Source of the DNA: Erpobdella octoculata
Lineage: Eukaryota; Annelida; Clitellata; Hirudinida; Erpobdellidae
NCBI GenBank assembly: GCA_963978895.1
Contig: OZ022241.1
Coordinates: forward strand, 20,469,073 to 20,533,072
Length of the DNA: 64,000 bases
Direction of reading: 5' to 3'
Of the stretch, positions 45,866 through 57,844 are shown piece by piece. The stretch's first letter is position 1. Each line of letters begins with the position of its first letter. The notes beneath the pieces are model-generated. The model made no database searches, was not told where the DNA came from, and saw only the letters and a program-made list of their open reading frames with translations. The translations under genes were made by a program, and so were the position numbers.

Positions 45866-48800
45866 AACAAACAAATTCAAATAACAAAGACATTTTTAAT
45901 TGTGTTGATGCTGATATAATCTGCTTACAGAAAACAAACATTTTAAATTATGACATAAAAAAACCTTTTCATATATTGCCACCTCTCTCGAATCCACTAC
46001 AACAACCAGCGCCAACAAAAGTAGAACTGGGTCTTCCAAGTAAAAGATCCCGTCCTGCCAAGCCAAAACATCCCACACAGCGCCAACAAAACATCGGTAG
46101 TCTTTCCCAAGACAAAATTGACTTATTAAAATCCACAACAACTCTTTGTTTCTGGGCAAATAACCCTTGTTCACTGAATAGTCAGAAGAAAGACGAACTC
46201 ACGGCCAGACTAACAGCACTATCAAAGAAAAACCAACCAGACGTTATGTTCTTCACTGAGACATGGTTTAATGAAAGGTCGGACACAATCGTGAATGGAT
46301 ACCAATTGCATAGAACGGACAGAAATAGCAAAGGTGGTGGAGTCGCTATCTATGTCAAGAACGAAATAGTTTCATTTAACGTTTCTTTACCAGAGCTTAA
46401 TTCAAAAAATATTGAACAATTGTGGATAACAATTCGTTACGGTAAGGAATCAATCTTACTTGGCAGCATCTACCGCCCACATGATTATGACGATGAATAT
46501 TTAACCAATACCATTGAAGCTATAAAAATTGCAAAAAAATCACTAATTAGACTCAATTGTGCAACGATGTTGCTTTATGGTGATTTTAACTTCAGTCATA
46601 CATGGTACGAAGAAGTTGATGTGGGTGGCAGAGTAGCCACAGCTGGTCATGTGATGGACGAGCGCCCAGGGGATATCAGATTTCAGTCATGTCTCGAAGA
46701 AAACGATCTAACACAAGTAGTGACTTTTTGTACTTACCGACATTCACGAGATGTTGCACCAAAAAGCACACTTGATCTTATTATCACCAACAAACCAGAT
46801 CAATTCATGGAGCTTACAAAAGGCGATTCACTAGGCTATACGCCAATGGGTCAATCACATTGTTTAATAATGGGAAGAATAAGTGTAGCTGGCTGCCCGA
46901 CAATCGAAAGGCACAACAAACCCCGATGTATATGGAGTAGAGCCAACTTTACGGCTTTCTCACAATTTATCAGCTCACAAGACTGGATAACCCTCTTCTT
47001 ACATCGCTCAGTTAACGAGTGCTACACCACCTTGGTTAAAATTTACGATGATGCAGTAAAAAGATTTATCCCAACAACAACAGTGCCTTTTAAGAAAAAG
47101 TCAGAGGCATGGGTCACTCCAGAAGTGTTAGCGGCGGTTCAACTGAAGAGACAACTTTGGTCAAAATACCTAGCAGCCGGGCGTCACACACATGTCCAGC
47201 TTAAGCTAGCTCATAAAAAAGCTTGTAAAAACGTGGCAAAAGTAGTTAGACTTTCTATGCTTCACTACGAAGAAAATCTCGCTTATTCACCAAATCTACT
47301 TCATACTCACATTCGAAATAAACATGAAACTCAAGAGAAGATAAAGGCAATTGAAACGGCTGACGGTGACACATCGGTCGACCAAGAACTAATATGCAAG
47401 ACGCTAAACGAATACTTCCAATCTGTTTTTGTTACCGAATCAGGCAATCAACTGCCTTTTTTTGAACAGAGAACAGATTCCGAATGCAATATTGACAAGA
47501 GCGTTTTCACATTTGAAAAGGTTGAAAAAAGACTATCAGAACTCTTGGCGAACAAGGCTATGGGAGTTGATGGATTTCAACCTCGTATATTAAAAAACAG
47601 CGCAGCTGCTCTTGCAATTCCTATCACTCTCATCTTTAGAATGTCTATCACCACAGGCATGGTACCAGATCTATGGAAACTAGCTAATGTTACGCCCATT
47701 TTTAAAAAAGGTAGCAAAATAAAGGCAGGAAACTATAGGCCAGTATCATTAACTTCCGTACTTTGCAAAGTATGCAAAAAGTTTATTCACGAGCAAATCA
47801 CGTCTTTCTGCACTATAAATAACCTAATAACTAAAAGTCAACACGGATTTGTAAGAAAAAAAGGATGCGTAAGCAACTTACTGGAAGCCCGCGACATTCT
47901 GACAGAAAGTGTTCATCTTGGTGTTTCTGTGGATGTTGTCTACACAGATTTTGCGAAAGCTTTTGACAAAGTCCCACATCGGTGTTTATTGCACAAACTG
48001 AGAGCGTACGGTATACAGGGCTCTCTTCACAAATGGATTGAATCTTGGTTAACCAATCGTCAGCAGAGAGTTCAGATCGACAGTTGTACTTCAGGATGGA
48101 AAAAGGTTACGAGTGGGGTACCGCAAGGCTCAGTACTTGGGCCTCTATTGTTTTTGCTCTATATAAATGACCTCCCTGACAAATTATCTCAACACATCAA
48201 GCTTTTTGCAGATGATAGTAAAATCATTGGGATTATCAAATCCGTGGAAGACTGTATCAGACTCCAAAACGATATAGATGAGGCAGTCCAGTGGTCACAC
48301 AAATGGTTGATGCCATTCAACATTGACAAATGCAAAGTTATGCACGTTGGACGAACCAATCAGAAATCAAAATTTATTTATTCTATGTTAGACCCAGATG
48401 GAAATAGAAAGAATTTAGAAGTAACGACAGTCGAACGAGATCTTGGTGTTCTAGTATCGGATGATCTCAAAGCAAGGTCTCAAGTGAATGCAGCGGCTGC
48501 CTTGGCTAATAGAACTCTTGGTAGACTCAAAAAATTATTCCGAAGTCGTAGTCTCCATCTTTGGAAAACATTATACCAGGCCTACATTCGACCACACCTC
48601 GAATATGCAGTTCAAGTTTGGTCTCCTCATCTAAGCCGGGACATTGATACTCTCGAAAAGGTCCAGCACAAAGTTACAAAAATAATTACAACAATCAAAC
48701 ATTTACCATACTTAGAAAGACTACAGAAGCATGGAATTACCACGCTTGAAGAACGTAGGGTTAGAGGCGATTTGATCCAACAATACAAAATACTGGCTCA

Positions 48801-49032
48801 TATTGATGAAGTGAATTTTTTTGTATTGCAAAAACATCCCACATGGCAAACTAACAGATCCTATTGTTTGAGAGGTCACAACTGCCTTCTTTTACCACAA
48901 AGAATTAAAGGATGTGAAGAGCGAAAACAATTTTTCACAAATCGAGTAGCTTTCAGCTGGAACTCCTTGACGCAGGAAGCAGTGGACGCATGTTCGGTGA
49001 ATGCCTTCAAAGATCAACTCGCTCTACTTTGA
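45772..49032 (+). CDS. LINE ORF2: AP-endonuclease and reverse transcriptase
   Basis: 1,086 residues from the first ATG; the true start may lie later, because the enzyme begins near residue 123. Endonuclease (~123-365): FFTETWF (catalytic Glu), YGDFNF, LDLIITN, and QSHCLI (catalytic His). Reverse transcriptase (~600-850): NYRPVSLTSVLCKVCKKFI, YTDFAKAFDKVPH (Asp), SGVPQGSVLGPLLFLLYIND, LFADDSK (FADD active site). The C-terminus (FFTNRVAFSWNSLTQEAV) is the sort found in CR1/Rex1-group elements. It nicks the target and copies RNA from it. All key residues are present. Confidence 0.9.
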   Translation: MGCLWSHGQPNSKKVEGRRDQIKSSSSVTKVKQTNSNNKDIFNCVDADIICLQKTNILNYDIKKPFHILPPLSNPLQQPAPTKVELGLPSKRSRPAKPKHPTQRQQNIGSLSQDKIDLLKSTTTLCFWANNPCSLNSQKKDELTARLTALSKKNQPDVMFFTETWFNERSDTIVNGYQLHRTDRNSKGGGVAIYVKNEIVSFNVSLPELNSKNIEQLWITIRYGKESILLGSIYRPHDYDDEYLTNTIEAIKIAKKSLIRLNCATMLLYGDFNFSHTWYEEVDVGGRVATAGHVMDERPGDIRFQSCLEENDLTQVVTFCTYRHSRDVAPKSTLDLIITNKPDQFMELTKGDSLGYTPMGQSHCLIMGRISVAGCPTIERHNKPRCIWSRANFTAFSQFISSQDWITLFLHRSVNECYTTLVKIYDDAVKRFIPTTTVPFKKKSEAWVTPEVLAAVQLKRQLWSKYLAAGRHTHVQLKLAHKKACKNVAKVVRLSMLHYEENLAYSPNLLHTHIRNKHETQEKIKAIETADGDTSVDQELICKTLNEYFQSVFVTESGNQLPFFEQRTDSECNIDKSVFTFEKVEKRLSELLANKAMGVDGFQPRILKNSAAALAIPITLIFRMSITTGMVPDLWKLANVTPIFKKGSKIKAGNYRPVSLTSVLCKVCKKFIHEQITSFCTINNLITKSQHGFVRKKGCVSNLLEARDILTESVHLGVSVDVVYTDFAKAFDKVPHRCLLHKLRAYGIQGSLHKWIESWLTNRQQRVQIDSCTSGWKKVTSGVPQGSVLGPLLFLLYINDLPDKLSQHIKLFADDSKIIGIIKSVEDCIRLQNDIDEAVQWSHKWLMPFNIDKCKVMHVGRTNQKSKFIYSMLDPDGNRKNLEVTTVERDLGVLVSDDLKARSQVNAAAALANRTLGRLKKLFRSRSLHLWKTLYQAYIRPHLEYAVQVWSPHLSRDIDTLEKVQHKVTKIITTIKHLPYLERLQKHGITTLEERRVRGDLIQQYKILAHIDEVNFFVLQKHPTWQTNRSYCLRGHNCLLLPQRIKGCEERKQFFTNRVAFSWNSLTQEAVDACSVNAFKDQLALL

Positions 49033-49190
49033 TTGCAGTATAACTCGTCAGCACAGAGGGGCCTGATGCAGCACCTCTTCATCAATCATACATGCTATTA
49101 TAATGACTATTTAATTATTATTGTTTTTTTTGTTCTGTCTTATTTGTGATTTTGAATGTATGTATTGATAACTGAATAAACAAACTCAAA

Positions 49191-49527
<337 letters not shown>

Positions 49528-49570
<43 letters not shown>
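49528..49570. repeat. (TA)n microsatellite
   Basis: TA tract downstream of the PLE terminus. Confidence 0.9.
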
Positions 49571-49573
<3 letters not shown>

Positions 49574-49735
49574 GTTATATGCGTGGGTGCGTTATACCAG
49601 AATTTACTTACATATGCATGTTATATTCGTGTGCGAGTTATACCAGAATTTACATACATATGCGCATTATATTCGTGTGCACGTTATACCAATCTTTCAT
49701 ACAAACGCGCGTTATATGCGAAAAATACAGTAATA
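49571..49735 (+). repeat. GCGTTATAxxxG tandem repeat
   Basis: About four copies of a ~50-bp unit (TTATACCAGAATTTACATACA with GTGTGCGCGTTATA) ending GCGCGTTATATGCGAAAAA. Related to 43752-43860. Looks like the end of a DNA transposon. Confidence 0.55.
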
Positions 49736-49882
49736 AGAAACCTCACCAAGATACACAAGCAATGAAAGAAATTTTTAGTTATATAGAAAATCATGACGAT
49801 TCGCAATTTACATGGAAAGAGCTCAAAGATGTCCTGACAGAGTATGTACCAGATCATAAGACTCTCATAATAAGACTTTAAA
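49736..49882 (+). pseudogene. Unrecognised transposon-linked fragment
   Basis: Open text KKPHQDTQAMKEIFSYIENH, then DDSQFTWKELKDVLTEYVPD up to a stop at 49881. Charged, apparently helical, no family recognised. It lies directly inside the GCGTTATA terminus, so it is probably part of that element. Confidence 0.3.
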
Positions 49883-50875
49883 AAAATATTTGAATGACAG
49901 AAAAATTACGAGGAAGACGGGATCACTTACTATCCTTCCTTTTTGTGATACACTTGTTAACAGAAGAATGTGCTTTTCTATGAATATACTGTCAATAGCT
50001 TGGTATGATAATCAGAAGTGAACCCTAAAAAACTTTGTTAATTAAAAATCCTTTATATATTTGAGATAGAAAGATACCAATTTAATGCAAATATTTTTCA
50101 TTACGATATAAGTCTATAATTCTAAAAACTACATCAATGAAAAGAAAATTTTTACTGTAAATTGATATGACTAGACTATCTAGAAACATATTTTCAGCAT
50201 CTAACATATCTTTTTATATTTCTTTTTGATCAATAGCATGTGGCATACATATATATAGAGTAAATATATCGGCCCGCCTGTTGTTTAGGAAGGCTTTTAG
50301 CTAGGCAGCCTAGTAGACCGGAGATCCAAAACAAAGAACTGAGAGTTACAACCGTATAGTAACTTAATCAAATATTTTTTAATAGAAAAAAAAGAATTTT
50401 TTATGTACAAAATAAATTTTTAACTTTATAAAAATTAACAATTTTTTTTTATAAAAATTTCAGTTGACATTGAATTTTATTTGCGTAGTCTCTAGGTCGA
50501 TGGTCTATTTATGTCTATTTAATGTCACCTGTGTTATCGGTAAATTAGAATTGTATATTTTTTTATGTCAGATATCGCGTTAAATTAAAATAAAGCTCAT
50601 ATCAACTACTTTTAGCTATAAGAAATCGACGTTTCTGTTTCTTACAAACCGGAGTTTAGTCTCCGCTGTCATACCAAAAATAGATTAATACAAATAATGA
50701 ATATTCATGGAACCAAAAAGACTCTAAATCGTTTTTCGGAGGCCATCTTGGCATCTCACTCAAAACCTGCTCATCTCCGATATATTTATTCTATATATAT
50801 GGTGGCTTATATCTTTTGTTATTTATGTTGCCTAAAAGTGTTCTTTCTATCTATTCAATTCACATGGCTGTATTA
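49883..50875. other. No gene seen
   Basis: AT-rich, only short frames, no repeats that I can tie to a family. Confidence 0.45.
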
Positions 50876-51189
50876 TCTATATAAATAAAAACGAAATTAT
50901 GTATGTAAGTATACATAAATGAGCGAAAACGGGAAAGCAAACAGGAACGGAAAAGCGACTGAAAGCGAAAGAGCGACCGGGAAAGCGACTGAAAGCGAAA
51001 GAGCGACCAGGAAAGCAAGCAAAAGCGGGAAAACGACCGAGATCAAAAGAGCAAGCGGGAAAACGACCGAGATCAAAAGAGCAAGCGGGAAAAAGAAAGT
51101 GGCCGGGAGCGGGAAAGCAAGCAGGGAAGGAAACAGGAGCAAAAGAGACAAGCATTAGAAAAACCTCTAAACACCGGGTACACCGCTAG
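50876..51189 (+). mobile_element. Short Helitron-like element (314 bp)
   Basis: Begins TCTATATAAATAAAAACG after an A and ends ACACCGGGTACACCGCTAG before a T, the Helitron layout (A|TC...CTAG|T, small hairpin before the end). The body is a purine-rich tandem repeat (AAAGCGACCGGGAAAGCGAC; a 39-bp duplication at 51036-51090). The frames on either strand here are low-complexity artefacts. Confidence 0.65.
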
Positions 51190-51373
51190 TTTAAAATAAA
51201 AATAATCTTTTATATCACCTATAAAAATTATAAAAGTTATTTGAGAAAATGCTAAGCCCTGTATTTTATGAAAATGTTGTTTGTGTGCATCTAAGTGTGG
51301 GTACTGGCATTCAAACTTCTATCAGTATGTTGTGTGTGAGCTCATATGCATGCTTCTATATGTATTTTGTAAG

Positions 51374-52984
51374 CATCTGTGTCCCGATATCGTTATCTTG
51401 AATTCAATCGAGATTTCAAAACGATACGGGAGATCCCGTATCGCCATTGAAGTCTCGTATCGATATAATTAGCGATACTTAAAATTTCGTTCCCGAATAA
51501 AATCCCGAAAAAATATCGAGATTTTTAAAAAATATTTTCCAATAAATAACGAAAGTCATACATATTTAATTAACGATTGTCACAACTGTGAATATTTGCA
51601 ATTGATTCATAAACATTGATTAATTAATCTACCTATTGACAGAAGTTTATAACTATTATCATCCCCACTTTAAATTCGGTTTTCCAGACAGCCTGTAGCC
51701 CCATTATTTACTATTTTTAGTCTGGAAAGCGGCAGCAAAAAAGCCACGCTCCTCTTAGGCTGCTAGTCGAGCTCTGCATACTACTGATACTACAAGCCCT
51801 ACAAGGCAATCGTACTCGCTGACATCGATGACTATTATTATTAATGAGAATAATGAGTAATGTAATAGTAATGATCATTCTATGTTTATGTTTTGGTTTA
51901 ATCTGTTTCATAAACTTATTTTTTCAAATTTGTTACATAGAATTGGAATGATTATTTTAGTGTTTCGATATCCGTAATTGACCATAATAGTAGCTCATCT
52001 AAGATAAATCTTTATAATCTCGATGATATTCTTGGTTGTGTGTGAGTATGTGTGTGCCACCTGTAGTGTGCACTGCCGTAGCCCGTATCGTCTGCAGCTG
52101 GAATTCGAAACTTTCTCAGCTTCTTTCTTGCTATTGCTAACCGCATTCGCCATCGCCTATAAATAAACACGCTGGGTTTTTTCACTTTCTTAATTCTTGC
52201 ATAGGGGCACTTTCTCGTGTTTGTCATCATTATCATGCCGCGTCACCGGGGTCAAATCTGGGAGTACTTTGAGGAAGAGACGGTCACGCAGAAAGTCAAT
52301 GACAAGGATGTAGAAGTTAATCTTGCCAGATGCAAGACTGCGGGAAACAGTATCATTTTAATTTAATCTTAGTAATCTAGTAATCTCAATCTCAGTAATC
52401 TGTAATCTATTTCTATCTCTATTGGTTTTTCCACTTTCACTATTGAATTGCCTAAAAATGTCGTTCTTTTGGTGTGCTAGAAGGTTTTCTACTTTTCAAT
52501 TACTTGAAAAAATAATTTTAATTTTTCTTTTCATCGGCAAGTAAAATCATTTAATTAAATTGATAAACTACCGCATAATGCGTACTAAATAAAGTAAATA
52601 AATACTTACTATCGGCGGTAGCGTTTTATTTAGAGTCTAAATTTAGACAAATAGATGTACTGAAACTAAACAAATGAAACTTATTTCAAGTTGTAAAAAA
52701 AAATTAAATTTGGTAAATTTTTATAAATTTTTTAATATTTATATATTTTTTTCAATGAATTCCGTTAATGTAGTTATTAATATTGTCTGTCGCGTATAGT
52801 TCATCATTCTATGTTATCTCGTTTCATTCGAGACAAAATTTCCACTTCAGTCGAGATCCCGATATCGTATCGTATCGTATCGATATCGTATCATTATTGT
52901 TCGAGGCGTCTTGTATCGTATCGTTTAATTCGAGGCAAATTTCAGAAATCGTATCGTATCGTTCCAAAAAAATAACGGGACGCA
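51374..52984 (+). mobile_element. hAT-like relic with ATCGTATC subterminal repeats
   Basis: Ends CTGTGTCCCGATATCG and, inverted, CTGCGTCCCGTTATTT. GATAC/GTATC motifs are dense near both ends (51420-51470, 52855-52970). It contains a BED-finger fragment. Flanks 51278-51345 and 52997-53060 are themselves similar to each other, which complicates the border. Confidence 0.55.
52234..52366 (+). pseudogene. BED zinc finger fragment
   Basis: MPRHRGQIWEYFEEETVTQK, then VNLARCKTAG: start of a BED finger (W-x-Y/F) and its first Cys. The rest of the transposase is missing. Confidence 0.5.
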
Positions 52985-53244
52985 GAAGCTTAGTATTTTG
53001 TGTGCATTACCATGCATACTTCTATCATTATGCTATGTGTGTGGATTTATGAGTGCTGCAGGTTCTTGCATGCAGATTGTACCGGCAATGACTGCCATGC
53101 TATCTGTGTGCTCACTTGCAGACATATAAAATGAATATCTATATTAATCACTTATAATTATGTTTAAAAATCAAAACACTGTAATGAAAAATTATATATT
53201 TAATTAATATAGAATTTCTAAAATCATAATATTTATGTTAGATT

Positions 53245-53250
53245 TTTATT
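53245..53250 (-). terminator. Poly(A) signal AATAAA of the coiled-coil gene
   Basis: Minus-strand AATAAA lies 13 bases past the stop codon at 53264. Confidence 0.45.
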
Positions 53251-53263
53251 GACTTTTTTAAAA

Positions 53264-53814
53264 TTAAATTACTTGTTTGAGTTGGCTAAGAAGCTTCACC
53301 AACTGTTGTGTCTCATCCCCGGCAGAGTTTTTACTTTGATTCAAGATATCAATGGTACGCATGTAAGGTAAAAAACTGACAGATGCAGAATTTTCATCAA
53401 GTTCTGCTGGACTTTCGCTGGCAGATGAATGCTGTCGTTGCCATTGCCAATCTGGAATTTTTTGAGATTCTTGGGTTCTATTTGGTTGATGTTGAATTTT
53501 TTGTTGAGAGTTAATTTCTTCCTTATTTTTATATTCTGTCAGTAATAACTTCCTTTGTTGCAAGGTTTCTCCAACATTTTTCATGTGATATTTCAAACCT
53601 GGTTTTGGTTGGTCCACAACAAGTTCTTTAATTGGAGATTTTACTGTTTTTGACTTGTAGTTGGTGTTGTTAAAATTTCTTCTGTCCTTGTCTTTTATTA
53701 GTTCTTTGTTCTTAAGTTTGTTGTTGTTATTGTTATTAGTTTGCTTGTTGTTTGAATTGGATGGTTTGTGGGTCTGATCTGGATGGACATTGTATGAAGT
53801 TCTTACATTCAGAT
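53264..53814 (-). CDS. CCDC66-like: Coiled-coil (CCDC66-like) gene, last exon
   Basis: Acceptor TTTGTGCCTTCAG ends at 53815. The exon completes a codon with two bases and runs 182 codons to a stop. It is low-complexity and polar (Asn/Gln/Lys runs), then has LVVDQPKPGLKYHMKNVGET. Near the C-terminus FLPYMRTIDILNQ and a final helix LVKLLSQLKQVI resemble my memory of the CCDC66 C-terminal 'PYxRT' region. Confidence 0.75.
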
Positions 53815-53980
53815 CTGAAGGCACAAAATAATGAAATCAACTTAAATACTTACAAACTGCTTTAATAAATAATGACAAATTACATTAAAAAATTTTTTTT
53901 ACTTATTTCAACAACCACTAAAAGAAAACAACAAAAAAAGATTTCCAGTAAAACGTAATAAAATAAGAAGACCAGCATAC

Positions 53981-54259
53981 CTGTTTGTGTTGAGGCATCA
54001 GAAATATAAGAAACAGTTTTACTAAAAGTTTCTTGCTGATTTGCTTTTTTGAACTTGGTTGAACCGAGATTCTTTACAGCTGTTATACTGATGTTGCAAT
54101 TATTACTGTCATCAACATCAGCTTTTTGGTCATGAACTGTGCTTTTGTTACCTCTTGCATGATGCTGGTGTCTAGGTGATTTTTTTGAAGATGAGTCTTC
54201 AATATTATAATTATCATAAACTTCTGTGCTCTCCAGTCGATCAAAATGCCCGAAAGTCT
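53981..54259 (-). CDS. CCDC66-like: Coiled-coil (CCDC66-like) gene, penultimate exon
   Basis: Acceptor TTTTTTTATTCAG, donor CAG|GTATGC. 279 bp, entered and left in phase 1 (2 + 92 codons + 1). Encodes a polar linker starting (E)TFGHFDRLESTEVYDNY and ending SYISDASTQT. No domain recognised. Confidence 0.75.
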
Positions 54260-55630
54260 CTGAATAAAAAAATCAAGCCAAGCTGAAAACAGAAAATTAC
54301 TAAAACTATGCATCTATGATAATATAAACATTTGAAAATGATAATAATATGCATAGTAATACATCATCCTCCTTAAAGACATTTGCACAGATTACTGTGG
54401 TAAAACCAACAATGGAAAACAACTGATAAAACACAAAAATTCATGAAAAAAGTGGGTTAAAAGCAAGCATATGTAGAATTTAACTTAGTAATTGTTTGTT
54501 TTGTTATGAAATAAAATATTTCAATTAAATTGTTTGCTCATGTTTATTACCAAAGATTAAAAGTAAATTACTTTGATCATAACTTTTAATCAATGAAAAC
54601 ATAAAATTGCATACATCACAAAGAAATATTTTCACTTTTTTATCGATTCCAATTCATTTTATGAAACCATTTTGAACATTTATTGCATAAGTAAAAAACA
54701 AGTTATGTGTAAAAAGTAAGTTATAACAAAAGTATGCATTTATTTATTTGTGTTCAGAAAGACAGACTTCCTTACAATTATAACAAATGTCACCATTGAT
54801 CAACATATTTATAGATTTTGGAGTTCTTCTGTATCCGACAAGAGAAGATAAATGAAAGAATTTAAAAATTAAAAGCCACCCCACAAGCTCTAATTGGTTG
54901 CTTTGTACATTCAATTTTATTCAACAGGTGGTCTCTAATTTTCTTAATATTGTTATTCGTGTACTAGAGGCTAAAGATTTTCAAATACGACATTGTACAA
55001 TAACATTTTAAATGATTTCCTAAAAATCCGTTGTTTTAATTGAGTGTTGTTTTAGACTGCCCAATAATATAATTAATTTATTCAGAATAAGTAAAAACTA
55101 GTTATAACAACAGTAGAGTAGATTTTTTAAATAAAAGCATCTAAAAATTACACCTTTTATGCTTTAATACATCAAAGAATTCATTATTTCAATTTTTAAA
55201 AGATAATTAGCGACTTTCAAAGCGAAACAAATGAAATGCGAGAAATTTCGCACATTTACGCTTGCATTTCATCTGAGACTTTAAAGCTATCAAAGATAAC
55301 TTATAATATAAACATATCTATGCCAGTAGCATGTAAAAGGCAAGGAGAGTAGCCAGAGGGGGACTAGGATAAATGTCGCCATCAGAAATTTCAACACTTT
55401 TTAGCTGATCAAGAAGATATATAGGTTAAGACAGGGGCACTTTTCCCAACATTATTTGCCTATGTTACGCACCTCAACGGCTAAATATATATTATTGAGT
55501 GAGGGGATATCCCTGCTAAATGATCTTTTTTTTTGTAAAATGTCCCTAACGTCAGAAATTCTACTTAGATTTTTCATATAGAATAAATAAAAAACTACAT
55601 AATTGAATACAATAACACATAATTACTAAC

Positions 55631-55763
55631 CATAATATTTAGCTTTTAGTTTAGAAATATCATGCCCTTTGGCTTGGAGTTTTTTCATAGTGTTTTCAAA
55701 TTTTATTTTTTCTGTTTCCTCTTTGGCTTTCACAGTTGCTTGATAAGCCAGGTCCTGTCTTGA
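55631..55763 (-). CDS. CCDC66-like: Coiled-coil (CCDC66-like) gene, internal exon
   Basis: Acceptor TTTACCTTCAG, donor ATG|GTTAGT; 133 bp. Encodes SRQDLAYQATVKAKEETEK followed by MKKLQAKGHDISKLKAKYY. The K-G-H-D-x-S-x-L motif after a charged helix is the feature that most suggests the CCDC66 family. Confidence 0.8.
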
Positions 55764-56389
55764 CTGAAGGTAAATTTAAAAAAAAACAGTCCAATAATCA
55801 TATTAATATTTTTGCAATTGCAATTCAACTCATAAAATTTAGAAGAAAAGAAATAGACTCGAGTCTTTACAAACATTTACTTTGATATCATAAAACAATA
55901 ATAATCCAATACGTTTACTTTAAAAAAGACTTTTTGAAAATGAAAACCTATACTACAAGCCACATATCCTAAAGACACCACATTGAACATTATAGAAATT
56001 ATAAAATCCAGGTCGGTAAAGTGATCAGTTTGAAAAGTACAGAATTCAATACATTTATACTTAGAACTTAACCGATTAATCTGTAACATTTATAATCGGG
56101 ACAACTCTTACGATACGGGAAAAATCAGCTTCTAGAACTTGATCCATTAATTGGTAACGTTCATAATCAGGCAATTATTGGAACAATTACCAATTGGTTT
56201 GAGTTGTCTTCTCAAAAGTTGGCAGCGCTTTTTATTAGAAGTGTCACCGGGTACTCGGATACTGGCCTAAAGCGCGGGTACCAAGGTATGTATAAAGTCG
56301 GGTACCCGGTCTAGCATACTAGTACATAAAGGCCATCTGATAAAGTGTGGGTGTAGGTACTGTTTGGGCCTTGAACACTAATGTTAAAC

Positions 56390-56640
56390 AAACTTCAACT
56401 CCATAACAAATTCAACATGGGTCTTCTTAACACTCAACCACTGTCAAAAATGTTATGAGCGAATTTGACTTGAGTCTGTTGTGTCTCACAGAAACTTGGA
56501 TGAAACTCGGACGATGCCAACTCTATCACACAACACGTCGCACCACCTGGTTTTTCAGTCATTCATCTACACGGCGTATCATCAAACGAATAAAACGCAT
56601 CTAGAAGCAGCAGTCTCGCTCTCATCCACTACAATCACAT
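56390..56640 (+). pseudogene. LINE endonuclease fragment in an intron
   Basis: Plus-strand frames give MGLLNTQPLSKM and, shifted, LSLLCLTETWMK then HVAPPGFSVIHLHGVSSNE, i.e. the N-terminal part of an apurinic-type LINE endonuclease (TETW). It lies between two exons of the coiled-coil gene, antisense to it. Confidence 0.5.
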
Positions 56641-56786
56641 TCATTGTAAGCCATTAACAATCAGGCCTATGTGGAATCAGTAAAGCTATAAGTGTTTCAT
56701 CATACAGAACATAAAATAGTACTGAGAAGGATTTTAAAATATAATGTGTTAGCAATTATAATTATAAATATAAACAAAATACCAAC

Positions 56787-57035
56787 AGCAAATTCCTTTG
56801 CAGCAGCAGTTTCTAACTCTGCTGTACTATTGTTATTGGAACGTTGTTTCTGTTGATCTTGTTGTTTTGGGAGAAATTTGTGAGTGATTTTGTCTTGTTC
56901 TAATTGAGATCGCAATTGAAGCTGCTTGAGATAATGTTGATGTTCTTCTTCTTCTGTTTTTTCAAGTCTTTTCTTTTTTTCAAGTTCTGCAAGTTTTGCC
57001 ATTCTTCTCTCTTCTATTTGTTTCTCCAAATATTG
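56787..57035 (-). CDS. CCDC66-like: Coiled-coil (CCDC66-like) gene, coiled-coil exon
   Basis: Acceptor TTTTAATACTGTTCAG; donor GCT|GTTGGT (a second GT four bases on would break the phase). 249 bp, phase 0 on both sides. Encodes QYLEKQIEERRMAKLAELEK and on through LRSQLEQDKITHKFLPKQQD, a long charged coiled coil. Confidence 0.8.
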
Positions 57036-57168
57036 CTGAACAGTATTAAAATAAATTGGGCAGATAAAAATTATGTGACAAATAGTTAAATTTGAAAATT
57101 TGAAATAAAATAAACTAAAAATACTCAAGCTGATAAATTAGGAATAATAACTCTGAGACATTTCAAAC

Positions 57169-57247
57169 CTGATGTTCAAGAAGTTTCCTTCTCTTTTCTT
57201 CTCTTTCTCTTCTTAATGCATCATCAACATATGGCATCTGTACATGA
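57169..57247 (-). CDS. CCDC66-like: Coiled-coil (CCDC66-like) gene, first exon seen
   Basis: Acceptor TTTAATTTACAG, donor CAG|GTTTGA; 79 bp entered with one codon base. Encodes HVQMPYVDDALRREREEKRR then KLLEHQ, which joins directly to QYLEKQ of the next exon. In total 429 residues are visible from here to the stop. Upstream exons must exist beyond 57247; I cannot identify them in the window. CCDC66-type proteins bind microtubules at centrosomes, satellites and cilia. A CSPP1-like or other centrosomal coiled-coil protein is possible. Confidence 0.7.
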
Positions 57248-57844
57248 CTGTAAATTAAATGAGCAGCATTTGGCACTGTTACATATCGGTAGATTAACCA
57301 TATTTTTCCAAATTTAAAATGCACCTTATTATAAGATGCTTGTGTTGACAATTTGTATAAAAATTATTTACATAAGATTCATACAAGTATGCCGGCTAGT
57401 AATTAACTTAACTAGGCAATTTATATCCAAGGGTTTCCTTCTCTTTACTGTGAAGGAAAATTTGTTCCATGTTCCATCATCATGAATGCAACAAGTAAAG
57501 CATTTAACCTGTTTTAGACCATTGTTTGTTTTTTGAACACAATTTTGCATGGCGTCGCATAAATTTAGGCTATGACTTAGGTGTGTTTAAAAGTTGTATT
57601 TATGTTTAGAAAGCTTTAATTTAACTTTAAATTTTTTTTTATTTTTTATGTTAGTAATAAGCAGTTTAATTTGCTAAAAATGTGAGCATTTTCCAGTTTT
57701 TAGACTGACAATCATTAAAAAATTTATTATGCTAATTTCATGCAAGATATCATTAAAACAGAAGTTTGAAAGTTGAAAATGGCATGCACTCAAAAGTAAA
57801 CAGCCACGCTAATTAAAATTAATTGGATGAACACTAAGCAACAT
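57248..57844. other. Probable intron sequence, no feature
   Basis: No further exon of the coiled-coil gene with a good frame and borders can be supported here. Confidence 0.4.
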
